The translations under genes were made by a program, and so were the position numbers. Below, piece by piece: positions 18,906 through 28,464 of a stretch of 64,000 nucleotides of DNA (its first letter is position 1; the number at the start of each line of letters is the position of its first letter). The stretch lies in NCBI GenBank assembly GCA_030374805.1, contig JARGSG010000026.1:434001-498000 (forward strand). The letters are read 5' to 3'. The DNA comes from Gracilaria gracilis. Its lineage: Eukaryota > Rhodophyta > Florideophyceae > Gracilariales > Gracilariaceae. A model generated the notes under the pieces. That model did not search any database and had not been told where the DNA came from. It was given only the letters and a program-made list of their open reading frames with translations.

Positions 18906-19733
18906 TTACTCCGGGAATGAGGGTGGATTATGCTTCAAAAAGTTCTTGAACGAGCACATCTCCTCATCATGGGCAAAATGTGATGCCCCCAAAATGTTGG
19001 CAGTGGCGACTGCTGACTCAAGACTATCCTGCACCTCTGACAACGTCACGTTTAACTTGTCCAAACTTTCTATGGCTCTGGTGGTCTTTCTTGCCTGATG
19101 ATTGTTTACGTCCATCGCTTGCTTTAGTCTCACCGATTTCTCATGAGTGGTTACTACCAAGGCCATAATCTTCTTCTGACGGTCGAGGACTTCTTTCATT
19201 TGTTTTCCACCTGTACAAGCTTCCATCATCGTCTTTACAGCTTCGTAATCAAGTCCCAAGCGTGACCATCTTTCTTGTTCTACCCGGACATCGGCGTCGA
19301 TAGCTTGCCTGAAGTCATCCAGTGACGAGCGCTTTTCATCGGCTTCGCCAATGATTTCATCAACCTGATCACGCTTTTTCTCCGCTGAGTCTCCTGGACT
19401 GGCTGATAAATCAGTAGATCGGGAGCTCGGGCTGGGTAGGGGTTCAGAACTTGAGGGTAACAGCCCTTTTTCTTCTGCACTCGAGATTAGGTCTCCAATC
19501 CGACTTCGCAGCTCGTGCATCATCTGCGCACCTTGTAAGGCGGACGAGACATCTTCTCGAGGGGCCGGTGGTAACAGAGGCTGCGGAATTGGTAGTGATC
19601 GAGACTCCTCCAACAGCTTCTCAGCTTCACTTTGCTCATCCTCTCTGTTTCGGGTTCCGACAACGACCTGCACACCTTCACCTTCAGGGATCGCCAACCC
19701 CCTCTGCGTTTCACTGCTTTGCTCTTGGCCCAT
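18906..19733 (-). CDS. BORCS5-like protein (BORC complex)
   Basis: A 275-residue protein begins MGQEQSSE, closely matching the N-myristoylated start of BORC subunit 5 (human MGSEQSSE). The C-terminal half is a long coiled coil (about residues 140-245) ending in a short hydrophobic/acidic tail, as in BORCS5. A VQVVV strand and a PLLPP motif in the N-terminal half also fit. In animals BORC sits on the lysosome surface and recruits ARL8 for organelle positioning; in an alga it would presumably act on vacuole or endosome membranes. The central Ser/Pro-rich region is longer than in animals. Identification rests on the ends and the layout. Gly2 is available for myristoylation. Confidence 0.6.
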   Translation of the reverse strand: MGQEQSSETQRGLAIPEGEGVQVVVGTRNREDEQSEAEKLLEESRSLPIPQPLLPPAPREDVSSALQGAQMMHELRSRIGDLISSAEEKGLLPSSSEPLPSPSSRSTDLSASPGDSAEKKRDQVDEIIGEADEKRSSLDDFRQAIDADVRVEQERWSRLGLDYEAVKTMMEACTGGKQMKEVLDRQKKIMALVVTTHEKSVRLKQAMDVNNHQARKTTRAIESLDKLNVTLSEVQDSLESAVATANILGASHFAHDEEMCSFKNFLKHNPPSFPE

Positions 19734-20253
19734 TCATTCGATGGTTATGAAAGGCAAGACGAGTGCGATTATATGGAGCAGATAACTGTTTAAGTCGGTC
19801 AAGACTCAACGAATGGTGCTGTGTGCGGGGTTGATGTGCGCTTGAGCACAGAAACGATGGTGCACGAGGGATAAAGTTAGCTTAGTAGGTATCTTGCGGA
19901 CTGTCACGATATTTCAATCGATGGACAACGACCCATTTTGTTCTCGAACAAACAACTCACAGCAAGCAAATAAGTCTCTTCCATGCGTGCTCCGCCTATG
20001 TATCTATCATACAACTTGGGGTTGTGCTGTCACGTCTTCAGCAGGTGGCGAACACGTTCAAATCAATGAGGTATCCTTACGCCATCTCTGGTAGCCCCTT
20101 CGTGCTGCTTGCATGCGAGTGTTGATGCAAAACACTCGTACTCGTACATACACGTACAGTATTTTTAAAATCCCTGGGGGATCAACCACCAAGACGGTGT
20201 GGTTGATATTCATACCAGCACCAAGTCTTTTTCCTCTGTTCGCGGTATACCGG
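19734..20253. promoter_or_regulatory. divergent intergenic region
   Basis: About 520 bp between two genes transcribed away from each other (BORCS5-like, minus; hypothetical 20254-21534, plus). It should contain both promoters. A run of ACTCGTACTCGTACATACACGTAC direct and inverted repeats lies at about 20134-20158; no TATA box is clear. Confidence 0.4.
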
Positions 20254-21534
20254 ATGAACGAAACTGCTTCTTCGTCAATTCACAGCTCTTCTCAAATTCA
20301 CCCAAAGATCTACAAAGAAGCGTTCAAATTGCTGTATAACACGAGGCGCTGGGGTCCCCGTCTGCTCAGTGAAACATGTCGTCGATTCAACATCTCGCCT
20401 CAACATATGTTGCGAACATATAGCGTTCTGCTGGCCGTGCGTTTATCTCGTTCCAAACCTATTCGCCGTCCAAGATCCCGAGAAAAAGAACTGTTCAGTT
20501 TTGAAACGCTCAAACTGATGCGCGAAGCGCTTCTTGCCGCTTCTTTTTCTGGCTATTCCGATAGACAGCACACAGATGCGTTGCTGAATGGAACGCAGAC
20601 GCAATTGAAATTGAGGAACCTTGCTCGTTATGTTGATTCAGAAGTTGAACAAGATTCGTTTCATCATGCCGTCTGCTCTTTACCACAAGCACAACACGTC
20701 TCGGACGACGTTCGGAGACTAATAGCGGACAAGCTTCGTGCTTTTTACGAGTCAGAGCGTTTTCGATCTTCTGAAGGAAAGAAAACCAAACTGCTGCTTG
20801 TTGCACCACTGACAGAGCACCTAGCTCGTTATCGATTGTACACAAACTATTGGCGGTACTACCTGCTGGCAGGCCGCTCTTCGAACCTCTACGCTGAGTT
20901 ATGCAATTCGGCGAATGAAGTACATTTAGATAGACATGTAGTTGACGCGGGGATCAGAGCTATTACGAATGCCTTCGGCACAGATAGTGTGACACTGAAA
21001 TTCGGGGAGCAGTTTCGGGTTTTTGAGAGCCTTCTGAACGGGAAAGCTTCTTCTATGTGGAACAAGTTTGTAGCCTCAAAGGAGAGCACCAGCAGCATCA
21101 CCTCAACGGGTTTCAGATGGTGTGGACGTGATTGCAGCGCTGAACGGATTGCAGAGGCAGGCGGTTTGGGGGGTATAGGGGCTCTACGTGCAGACCCGGG
21201 GCGTTTGCTGGACGCAAGCCACATCAGCAGTGATGACTTTCATAAAGTGGCGACGAGTTTAAGCAAAGAGGATTCCCAATATGAACAATTAATGCAACTG
21301 TTTGATGCGCTCTGCGCAAGGACATCGACAGGTGACTGTCGAGAAGTAGTGAAAATAGTGTGGAAGGAGGGGGGACTTTGTTGGTTGAGGAAAGCATCGG
21401 TGAGCGATATTTGCAAGAAGGCAGAACTAACTGAAGACGAAGCGGGTCGAATTCAAAGCTTTGCGCGCGGGTATTTTGGCGGTTGGACTCGCAACAGTGG
21501 GCATATACAACTTGGCACGGGAAAGAGTGTCTGA
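20254..21534 (+). CDS. hypothetical helical protein, 426 aa
   Basis: I do not recognise this protein. The ATG at 20254 gives 426 residues; an in-frame ATG at 20113 would add 47 residues that look like untranslated sequence. The N-terminal part is basic and helical (YKEAFKLLYNTRRWGPRLL, then FNISPQHMLRTYSVLLAVRL), and the middle contains several Tyr/Arg-rich helices. A Gly-rich GGLGGIGALRADPG follows, and the C-terminus ends in GGWTRNSGHIQLG. No signal peptide, membrane segment or zinc motif is visible. The steady codon structure over 1.2 kb supports a real gene. Confidence 0.7.
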   Translation: MNETASSSIHSSSQIHPKIYKEAFKLLYNTRRWGPRLLSETCRRFNISPQHMLRTYSVLLAVRLSRSKPIRRPRSREKELFSFETLKLMREALLAASFSGYSDRQHTDALLNGTQTQLKLRNLARYVDSEVEQDSFHHAVCSLPQAQHVSDDVRRLIADKLRAFYESERFRSSEGKKTKLLLVAPLTEHLARYRLYTNYWRYYLLAGRSSNLYAELCNSANEVHLDRHVVDAGIRAITNAFGTDSVTLKFGEQFRVFESLLNGKASSMWNKFVASKESTSSITSTGFRWCGRDCSAERIAEAGGLGGIGALRADPGRLLDASHISSDDFHKVATSLSKEDSQYEQLMQLFDALCARTSTGDCREVVKIVWKEGGLCWLRKASVSDICKKAELTEDEAGRIQSFARGYFGGWTRNSGHIQLGTGKSV

Positions 21535-22138
21535 AATGAAATAACTGCATGCACGCGGCGAAAAGGGTCATGTAACTTAAAGGTTGTTGAGGCGCCGTCA
21601 GTCAATCACGGACCAGCATCACTGCGATGGCAAACTCCTTTGCTGAAGTGAAGTCGCAGATGAGGTGTAGATCCGTGAACAAAAGCTTCGAAACCGGCTG
21701 AAGGTCGCCTTGAATGGTAGCGTTTACCCTTGTATAATCTACAGAAAGTCAAATCTGGCAGTGGCGGTTGTGTTGCTGGCGATTGGAAGTCTGTTCCGTA
21801 GATCCTGAAGCCTGACGTGCCAGGTGGGTGCTCAAATGCAAAACGCTGCCACGGGTTCGTGCGCCAGACGAGCATGCATTAAGCGTGACGCGCGTCCCAC
21901 GTGACCATGTCACACGCGTGGTGTCGCGTCACCCTCTCTCGCTTTCCTGTCCAGAGCCGCTCGCAGTCTCGAAGTCTTCTTGACCAGCAAACGTTCCACA
22001 CCTCCATAACGGCGCTTCGCCGTCGTCTAGGCAATCGCTGTACTCCCCCAGCACTGTCTCCCTTAGCCCATAACATCACTAAGTTTAGCCCTCTGCGTCG
22101 CCCTCACAAACTCTTCGCCTTTCCACCTATACATAGCG

Positions 22139-25100
22139 ATGCAGCGACACCCTTCAGGATGTGATCCTCAAGCCTTTCGAGGCCGCCACTCCCTCAACAT
22201 CCCACGTCAAAATGCAAGGAAGCGGACGTCGTACGACCCGGTGTTGGAATCGCTTCCGGGAATGCAAACGGCTCTTGGCGAGTTAGAGCGTTCGGGACCA
22301 AGCTTGTACCGTGGTACTATAGAGAGGTCTAACCTCAATCGCCTTGCCAATGACCTTACCGAGATTCTCGTTCGCCATGTAAATCGCATTCGCTTTCAAA
22401 CAAAAACCGCTTCGAGGGGCCCCATAGAACACACCAGTGCGAATCACGAGGAACCGATGGTGCCGAGGAAGCGAGCTCGCCCTCTTCGATATATTGAAGA
22501 ACTAGACCATCCGGACAGTCGTTTCACCACCCCTCCGCGAAGGCCGAATCGAGATAACGCAACCCATGGATCAAGAACGTTTTCGCACAGAAGTTCACTT
22601 CCACACAACTTTGAAAGTACGCGACCGCAACGACGGCGCCGTTTGGTTCGATACGCGCAGTCCGAGGAAAGCGACGACGATGATGTACAGGAGTTACATC
22701 GAATGGATCGCCCTCGCCGCTCCAAAGAAATACGGGGAAATCTGAATGACGACAAGGCTTATGAATATATGGAGAGAGCAGCCCTTCAAAAAGAAGAGGA
22801 ACGACGAATACAGCGAGAGTTTGAAGAAGCGGAGAAACAGAAGGCCATGATAATCGACGAAAGCTCAGAGGACGATGACGATCCAGATTTTGTCCCGAAA
22901 GTTATTTGTCCAAAGCCGTATGTGCGAGAAAGGGCTTTGAACTCTGATTTCGCCTCGTTGACCCCAGTTATCACTGAGCCTGATGACGATACCGATACGG
23001 AACACTATCGGAAATGGAATGCCCGACGAGTGAGGAAGGCTATTCATGACGACAAGAAGACAGTCCCCCCTGTGCAGAAGCAATGTTTGATCTTTCCAGT
23101 CGGAAGGAAGACTAGGCTTGTCCGTGATATTATCGTGAACACAGAATTAATGAGGAGCTTGGCGGAGAAGCGGCAGCACCACCAGAACTACAAACGTATC
23201 CTCCACGCCCTTCCTATTATCCCCAAGGAATATCGTGAAACCGGGGGGCGTAGCTGGATAGACTTTGAAATCACTGAGGGCTTCCGGAAAGCCTCATCAG
23301 AGCCATTATTCCACAATGACTCTAACAAACAGCACCCGGCCTCCGTCACCTCCAAAACGGCGACCCCTTGTTCAAAGGATGCGGCCAATGGAAACAATAC
23401 AGTTCTTGAACAAAAAAAGTCCACACTCCATCAAACGAATATAGTCTATCGACCCGGAGAAACATCGGGCGTGAAGGAAGCGATTAATACAAAGGAAGCC
23501 GTTAACGTAGAACCTGAAGTTTCCTCACGTCAGCCCTTGGCTCATGAACAATCAGGTAGGGATGATGCACCGTCAAGAAAGCTGAATGGTTGGAATCAAA
23601 CGCCGCATGGGACTAGTCTTTTGTTGAACCAAGGAGACAAGCGAAAGGTATTAACGGAGCCGGCTGATACGAGGACTGGCAAGGCTGCAACTTTTATCCT
23701 ACCAAGAGGGGAAATTTGCCCAAGAAAAACGCAGTCACATAAGCCTTTCCGTCCTAGGTCAGTACCTGTACAGAGGAAGGAACTTGGTCGTGATGTGAAT
23801 GATGTAAGTCAAAAATACTCGTCTAGCATCACTCAGAGAACCGATGGGATCCAAACACCGTCTTCAATCGACCCCAATGTTCTTCATGCCGTGCGTTCAA
23901 ATTCATACCAGCAAAACTTTAGAATGCCGCACAATCATCAGATGGGTTTGAACTCAATCCAGGGGGGTTCATCTCAGATGGATGATCATTACCAGCAACC
24001 TGTGCAACCCGAAAGACAGCAACAGAAACACATGCAATCTATACCAACAGGTCCACAAACATCTACCATTGCTCAGGTACCCCCAGGCCAAGCGTACTTG
24101 TTGCCAGGGGGTTTCCAAAGACCGCCAAGCAAGGAAGAGATTCAGGCATACCAGATCATATTGCAGCGCGGCCTTGCCACCCCGCAACCAAATCCTCAGC
24201 TTCTACAAATACAGGCATTTCAGGAGTGGCAGCGTCAGATTCGTGTGCAAAGCATTCAACAACAGCAAATACTTCAACAGCAACTTCAACAACGGCAACT
24301 GTTGATGGGGAATGCAGCACACGGTTTGACACTTACAGCTCAACAGGTCCCTCAGAACAGTCCAGGAATTATTGATCAGAGATCGATGGAGCACCAATTT
24401 CTAGTTCAGCCTGGACACCAAGCCAGTAGTGGGGGAGAACAGCGTCTCCATTCAACACGAGGGAGCGATAAATCCATAAGTATCGAAAGCAGGACGAAAA
24501 ATGGAACCGCAAGGGGTGCACTTTCTAACTCAATCCCTTTGCGTGCATCAGAAGCCGACATGAACGGAAGGCAGTCAACGCCGGTGTTGAGACAGTCAAG
24601 TCCTATTTTGCCTGGCACTCAAACCGACTTTCTTGCTGCTCAAGATCAACAAACGCCACTGCTGGCAACACCTTCGATTAGAAGGCAGTCAACGCCAGTG
24701 TCGAGACAGCCAAGTCCTATTTTGCCTGGCAATCAAACCTTTCTTGCTGCTCAAGATCAACAAACGACACTGCAGGCAACACGTTCGATTAGAAGGCAGT
24801 CAACGCCGGTGTCGAGACAGTCCAATCCTATTTTGTCTGGCACCCAAACCGGCTTGCTTGCTGTTCAAGATGAGCAAGCGATGCTACAAGCAACACCTTC
24901 AATTTCGGGGAATAGATCGTCGTCGTTGCAAGCTCATAAGTTCTCCCAAACTTCAAACGCATTGATATTGCCCTATTCCGATGCAGATCCCGATACAGAT
25001 GTCAGAGACTACAGGGCTGAAGAGCGGCACAAGCCAAGGAAACTTCAGGCTCCGAAGAACATGATGACGATGATTAATGAAGTATCTACATCCGTTGCGA

Positions 25101-25429
25101 ATCCTGAAAACACATCCGAGGTCCAATTAGTGAAGACTCGACCTGCAGTGATGCCGACTTCGTCGGTGAAAGGCGTCCCCGGTTGGCAATGGGAACGACT
25201 TAATCATCTAATAGCGCAAACAGATGGGCTCAGCACAGTTCAAAACCATCAGCCAGAGTTAAATGCAACCAACACTGACCAAAGTGATGGTCGAAATGCA
25301 CGCGACAGTTTCAAAGATCATCAAAGACAATATCAAGAAGATTATCGGGCACAATACGAACTGCAATTGCGGAAGGTGATGGAGGAAATCAGGAAAAGAA
25401 GCGGTGGTACGGGTGCGGAGCATTTATGA
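22139..25429 (+). CDS. large disordered Gln-rich nuclear-type protein
   Basis: A 1096-residue intronless frame. The N-terminal 450 residues alternate basic clusters (PRKRARPLRYIEEL, RPQRRRRLVRYA) with acidic runs (EESDDDDVQEL, DESSEDDDDPDF). They include one ordered-looking segment (residues about 285-385; RKWNARRVRKAI, VRDIIVNTELMRSLAEK, WIDFEITEGFRKA). The middle is rich in Gln (QQQQILQQQLQQRQLL), like transcription co-activators. A tandem 38-residue repeat follows. The C-terminus has a conserved-looking VPGWQWERLNHLIAQ and a final charged helix. A chromatin or transcription role is likely from composition only. No named domain was recognised. The Gln run invites comparison with Mediator tail subunits but is not evidence for one. 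Confidence 0.75.
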   Translation: MQRHPSGCDPQAFRGRHSLNIPRQNARKRTSYDPVLESLPGMQTALGELERSGPSLYRGTIERSNLNRLANDLTEILVRHVNRIRFQTKTASRGPIEHTSANHEEPMVPRKRARPLRYIEELDHPDSRFTTPPRRPNRDNATHGSRTFSHRSSLPHNFESTRPQRRRRLVRYAQSEESDDDDVQELHRMDRPRRSKEIRGNLNDDKAYEYMERAALQKEEERRIQREFEEAEKQKAMIIDESSEDDDDPDFVPKVICPKPYVRERALNSDFASLTPVITEPDDDTDTEHYRKWNARRVRKAIHDDKKTVPPVQKQCLIFPVGRKTRLVRDIIVNTELMRSLAEKRQHHQNYKRILHALPIIPKEYRETGGRSWIDFEITEGFRKASSEPLFHNDSNKQHPASVTSKTATPCSKDAANGNNTVLEQKKSTLHQTNIVYRPGETSGVKEAINTKEAVNVEPEVSSRQPLAHEQSGRDDAPSRKLNGWNQTPHGTSLLLNQGDKRKVLTEPADTRTGKAATFILPRGEICPRKTQSHKPFRPRSVPVQRKELGRDVNDVSQKYSSSITQRTDGIQTPSSIDPNVLHAVRSNSYQQNFRMPHNHQMGLNSIQGGSSQMDDHYQQPVQPERQQQKHMQSIPTGPQTSTIAQVPPGQAYLLPGGFQRPPSKEEIQAYQIILQRGLATPQPNPQLLQIQAFQEWQRQIRVQSIQQQQILQQQLQQRQLLMGNAAHGLTLTAQQVPQNSPGIIDQRSMEHQFLVQPGHQASSGGEQRLHSTRGSDKSISIESRTKNGTARGALSNSIPLRASEADMNGRQSTPVLRQSSPILPGTQTDFLAAQDQQTPLLATPSIRRQSTPVSRQPSPILPGNQTFLAAQDQQTTLQATRSIRRQSTPVSRQSNPILSGTQTGLLAVQDEQAMLQATPSISGNRSSSLQAHKFSQTSNALILPYSDADPDTDVRDYRAEERHKPRKLQAPKNMMTMINEVSTSVANPENTSEVQLVKTRPAVMPTSSVKGVPGWQWERLNHLIAQTDGLSTVQNHQPELNATNTDQSDGRNARDSFKDHQRQYQEDYRAQYELQLRKVMEEIRKRSGGTGAEHL
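24569..24904 (+). repeat. three tandem 111-114 bp coding repeats
   Basis: Copies begin at 24569, 24683 and 24794. Each encodes RQSTPV.RQ..PIL.G.QT..LA.QD.QT.L.AT.SI. They are very similar at the DNA level, and the second copy is one codon shorter than the first, so the array is probably young and length-variable. Confidence 0.9.
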
Positions 25430-27153
25430 CAATGCGGATTTGTTGTGTTTCAGCAACTTCTTGACGTTCGGGAAAGATAGGATACCAGGTCGAACGTTTC
25501 AGAGGTTTTCACGGAAACGAAAGACAAGAAGGTAGGGTCATTTTCGGTGAACAACCAGCTCTCGTGCATGGCCGTTATTCTCTAGATGGTGTATGAACAA
25601 CAAGAATGCTGGATGTTAGTATATGTTTTCCCATATACCTGCGCGCATGTGTATCTGTTGCTATCCTCACTTCCAGCTGTACATGGCCGAGCTCGGCTAT
25701 GTTTTGAAGGTAGGCCTAAGCTCATCACTGAGTTAACGATAGTTTCTTAACTTGGCTCCGGTGTAGGGGCTTGTCTGTATATCGTTCGGAAACTCATGTA
25801 CCCAACATGAGATGCCGAAAAGACAATATCTGTCACGCGGCTTGTTTTGTTTTTCTTTAGATAGCGTTGCAATCGCCTTTTGAATTCCATGTAAAGGTTA
25901 TGCGTGGATTATAGTGGAGCCGATACTCTGGCAGGGGTTAGCCTTGTTTGGCACTTCATTGTGTTAAGACAGGAGATGATCTTCAGCGCAGCACTTTCGA
26001 ATACTCGAACATGTCTGAATGAGAGGGGCGGGCATACAGGGAAGATACTATGCATCAAGAGCCCACAGCGCGAAGACCTGGTTTCACGTCTCGAAAGAGA
26101 GACTACATCGCTCTTTTTCGGTGAAGATATCATCACCGATGCGAAAACCCTCAAGAAGTAAAGGGACAACGCTACCCTTGTAGGTGGAGGTTGTTCTGTC
26201 GGGAGCATGAGTCTCTACAACATACTCCAGGCCTCCCAAACTGTATACCAGTACAACAGGTTCAGATACCACAAGGTGGTAACTAACCATGTGGTCTTAA
26301 CAAGTTGCAATAAATAATAGCCATGAGGGCGATCTAAACCCTCCCGGTTCAACACCTTCTCGGGCGAGTTACAGGGGGCAGTGAGCGTTGGAAGGTCTTC
26401 ACAGAAATTGGGCTGGCTTTCATTTGCATGGAATTGTTCTTCGAACGTATCGTCCACAAATTGAAGGCGTTACCCTTCATATGAACGACTTCGTATCTTG
26501 GTTGCGTTCTGCTTCCAGAGCCAGGCTCTCCGCGTGTGCTCAATCCCTTCTTGTTTCGAGTGCCGTGAGATGCGTCCTCGTGAACACAGCGGCACCGGGC
26601 CCCAGAAGCGAAGGCGACAGTGTCCGACCGTCGCACGAAGGTAAACCTGCAAGGAACGCTACTAGCCCTCTGGGCGATTCATGCCGTGATCAAAGCAAAT
26701 CTCTGGGACGGAAAAACGGCTACTGTATGCAAAGGCTAAACCGGCTGATGTGATAGCCCTCGTACTGTAAGCTGAAGTGTTGGCCCCCTTATCGAAAACC
26801 CCGCCAATGTTTGTCGAAATTCTATGGAAGACGGCGGTGAGCAAAGAGCTTAGAATTCTTCGATGATGATCCTTGCACAGAGTACTCTGCTCAAAGCAAC
26901 ACCAGTCAGGACCCTGGGAACCTCACTGAAGTTAGCTCTATGCTGCTCATTCGAAATTGAAATACCAAAAACAAAGTACACAACTAAGAAGTACACAACT
27001 ATCCCAATTGACAGGTGCAACTACACGATCATGGAGCATATCATTCTTCATATAACTCAGGCGATTTTTGCCTTTCATAAGTGTTCAGAACCTTATCTTC
27101 CATTTGAGAGGCAGTTTGAAAGTGCAGGAAGCCTGTATTCGTCGTCCCAATCA
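25430..27153. other. gene-poor interval, about 1.7 kb
   Basis: No gene is supported. Fragmentary open frames on both strands between 25900 and 26850 lack recognisable domains, and most begin at non-ATG codons. This could be decayed repeat or mobile DNA, but no terminal repeats were found. Confidence 0.4.
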
Positions 27154-28359
27154 TCACACCGTTTCCAACGAACGATCCCCTGATTTTCTTTTTTCATACG
27201 CCTCCTCGTAGAAGAATGGGGGCTTTCCAATCAGCCCCAATGTTTCCATCATAGTTGCATCTCTGTCAAACTCAGGATTGGGCGTCGTCAAAAGCTTTTC
27301 ACCAGTGAATATTGAATTTGCTCCAGCCATAAAACACAACGCCTGCTCTGCTTCGGAAAGTGATACTCTACCGGCACTCAGTCGCACCATGGAACGCGGC
27401 ATCACAACACGTGCAGTTGCAATCATTCGACAAAGATCCCATGCTCCCACCGGCTTGGCATCCTCCAAAGGAGTACCAGCATTCGCCACCAGAGCATTCA
27501 CCGGTACGCTTTCAGGATGTTCTGGTAATGTGGACAAAGTGTGAATCAATGAAACTCTATCTTCATGTTTCTCACCCAAACCGATTATGCCTCCGCAGCA
27601 GACAGATATCCCTGCTTCGCGCACATTCTCCAAAGTCTTGAGTCGATCTTCATAGACGCGAGACGTGATCACCTGAGGATAGTATTCTTTGGATGTGTCG
27701 AGATTATGGTTGTACGCTGTTAGACCGGCATCTTTCAAAGCCAATGCTTGTTCTTTGTTCAGAAGACCCAAAGTTGCACATACCTCCATTCCCATTCCTC
27801 GGATTTCCTCGACCATGTGTAGCACACGTTTGAACTGTCTAGGTCCGACCTGTGAGACGCCTCTCCATGCCGCCCCCATGCAAAACCTCGTTGACCCTGC
27901 TTCCTTAGCCTGTCGAGCTTTGTCGACGACGTCGTCAAATCCCATAAGTTTTTCGGCCTTCACCTCCGTCTGGTACCTTGAACTTTGTGAGCAATACTTA
28001 CAATCTTCAGGGCATCCCCCCGTCTTGATGGATAACAGAGTACATTTTTGCACTTCTCGCGGATCGAAGTAGATCCGATGAGCTGTCGCGCCGTGATAGA
28101 TTAACTCAAGCAGTGGTTTATGGTAAATGTGTCGTATTTCTTCTCGGGACCAATCTTGCCGAATGGGGTATCTTTGATCCAGTGTAGACTTCATTTCTTT
28201 TTGTATGGACGATCGGTTTGTGCTGTCGAGTGGTGGGATTGGAACTGACGCAGATGGTGCCACAGTCTCAGAAACTTGAGCTGATGGCGTTTTTCCCCCT
28301 GAAACCCAGCGGCGACAGGCGCTTAGTACAGACGACCTCAATGTTACCTTAGAGGCCAT
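27154..28359 (-). CDS. BIO2: biotin synthase (BioB/BIO2), mitochondrial
   Basis: This 401-residue radical-SAM enzyme inserts sulfur into dethiobiotin as the last step of biotin synthesis. The radical-SAM cluster motif GGCPEDCKYC supplies Cys116, Cys120 and Cys123. AYNHNLDTS, GGIIGLGE, PVNALVANAGTPL and the C-terminal AGANSIFTGEKLLTT motif, with the Arg ligand segment MVRLSAGR, are all present, so the enzyme looks functional. The ATG at 28357-28359 is preferred because it gives a short amphipathic Arg/Ser-rich leader (MASKVTLRSSVLSACRRW) suited to mitochondrial import, the usual site of eukaryotic biotin synthase. The frame is open for 35 codons upstream. The gene is a single exon. Confidence 0.93.
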   Translation of the reverse strand: MASKVTLRSSVLSACRRWVSGGKTPSAQVSETVAPSASVPIPPLDSTNRSSIQKEMKSTLDQRYPIRQDWSREEIRHIYHKPLLELIYHGATAHRIYFDPREVQKCTLLSIKTGGCPEDCKYCSQSSRYQTEVKAEKLMGFDDVVDKARQAKEAGSTRFCMGAAWRGVSQVGPRQFKRVLHMVEEIRGMGMEVCATLGLLNKEQALALKDAGLTAYNHNLDTSKEYYPQVITSRVYEDRLKTLENVREAGISVCCGGIIGLGEKHEDRVSLIHTLSTLPEHPESVPVNALVANAGTPLEDAKPVGAWDLCRMIATARVVMPRSMVRLSAGRVSLSEAEQALCFMAGANSIFTGEKLLTTPNPEFDRDATMMETLGLIGKPPFFYEEAYEKRKSGDRSLETV

Positions 28360-28464
28360 GTTCACGGCTACTTCTACCCCACCCGTTGCTGCTGATGAAA
28401 GTTGTTCTGCCTCCTGTGATAGACACACCTGTGTGGGACGGCTAGAGAAACAGAGTGGTAACAA

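Noticed and set aside
26215-26636. Overlapping minus-strand frames that might be remnants of mobile DNA
   Set aside because: No recognisable domain or terminal repeats; support is too weak to name an element.
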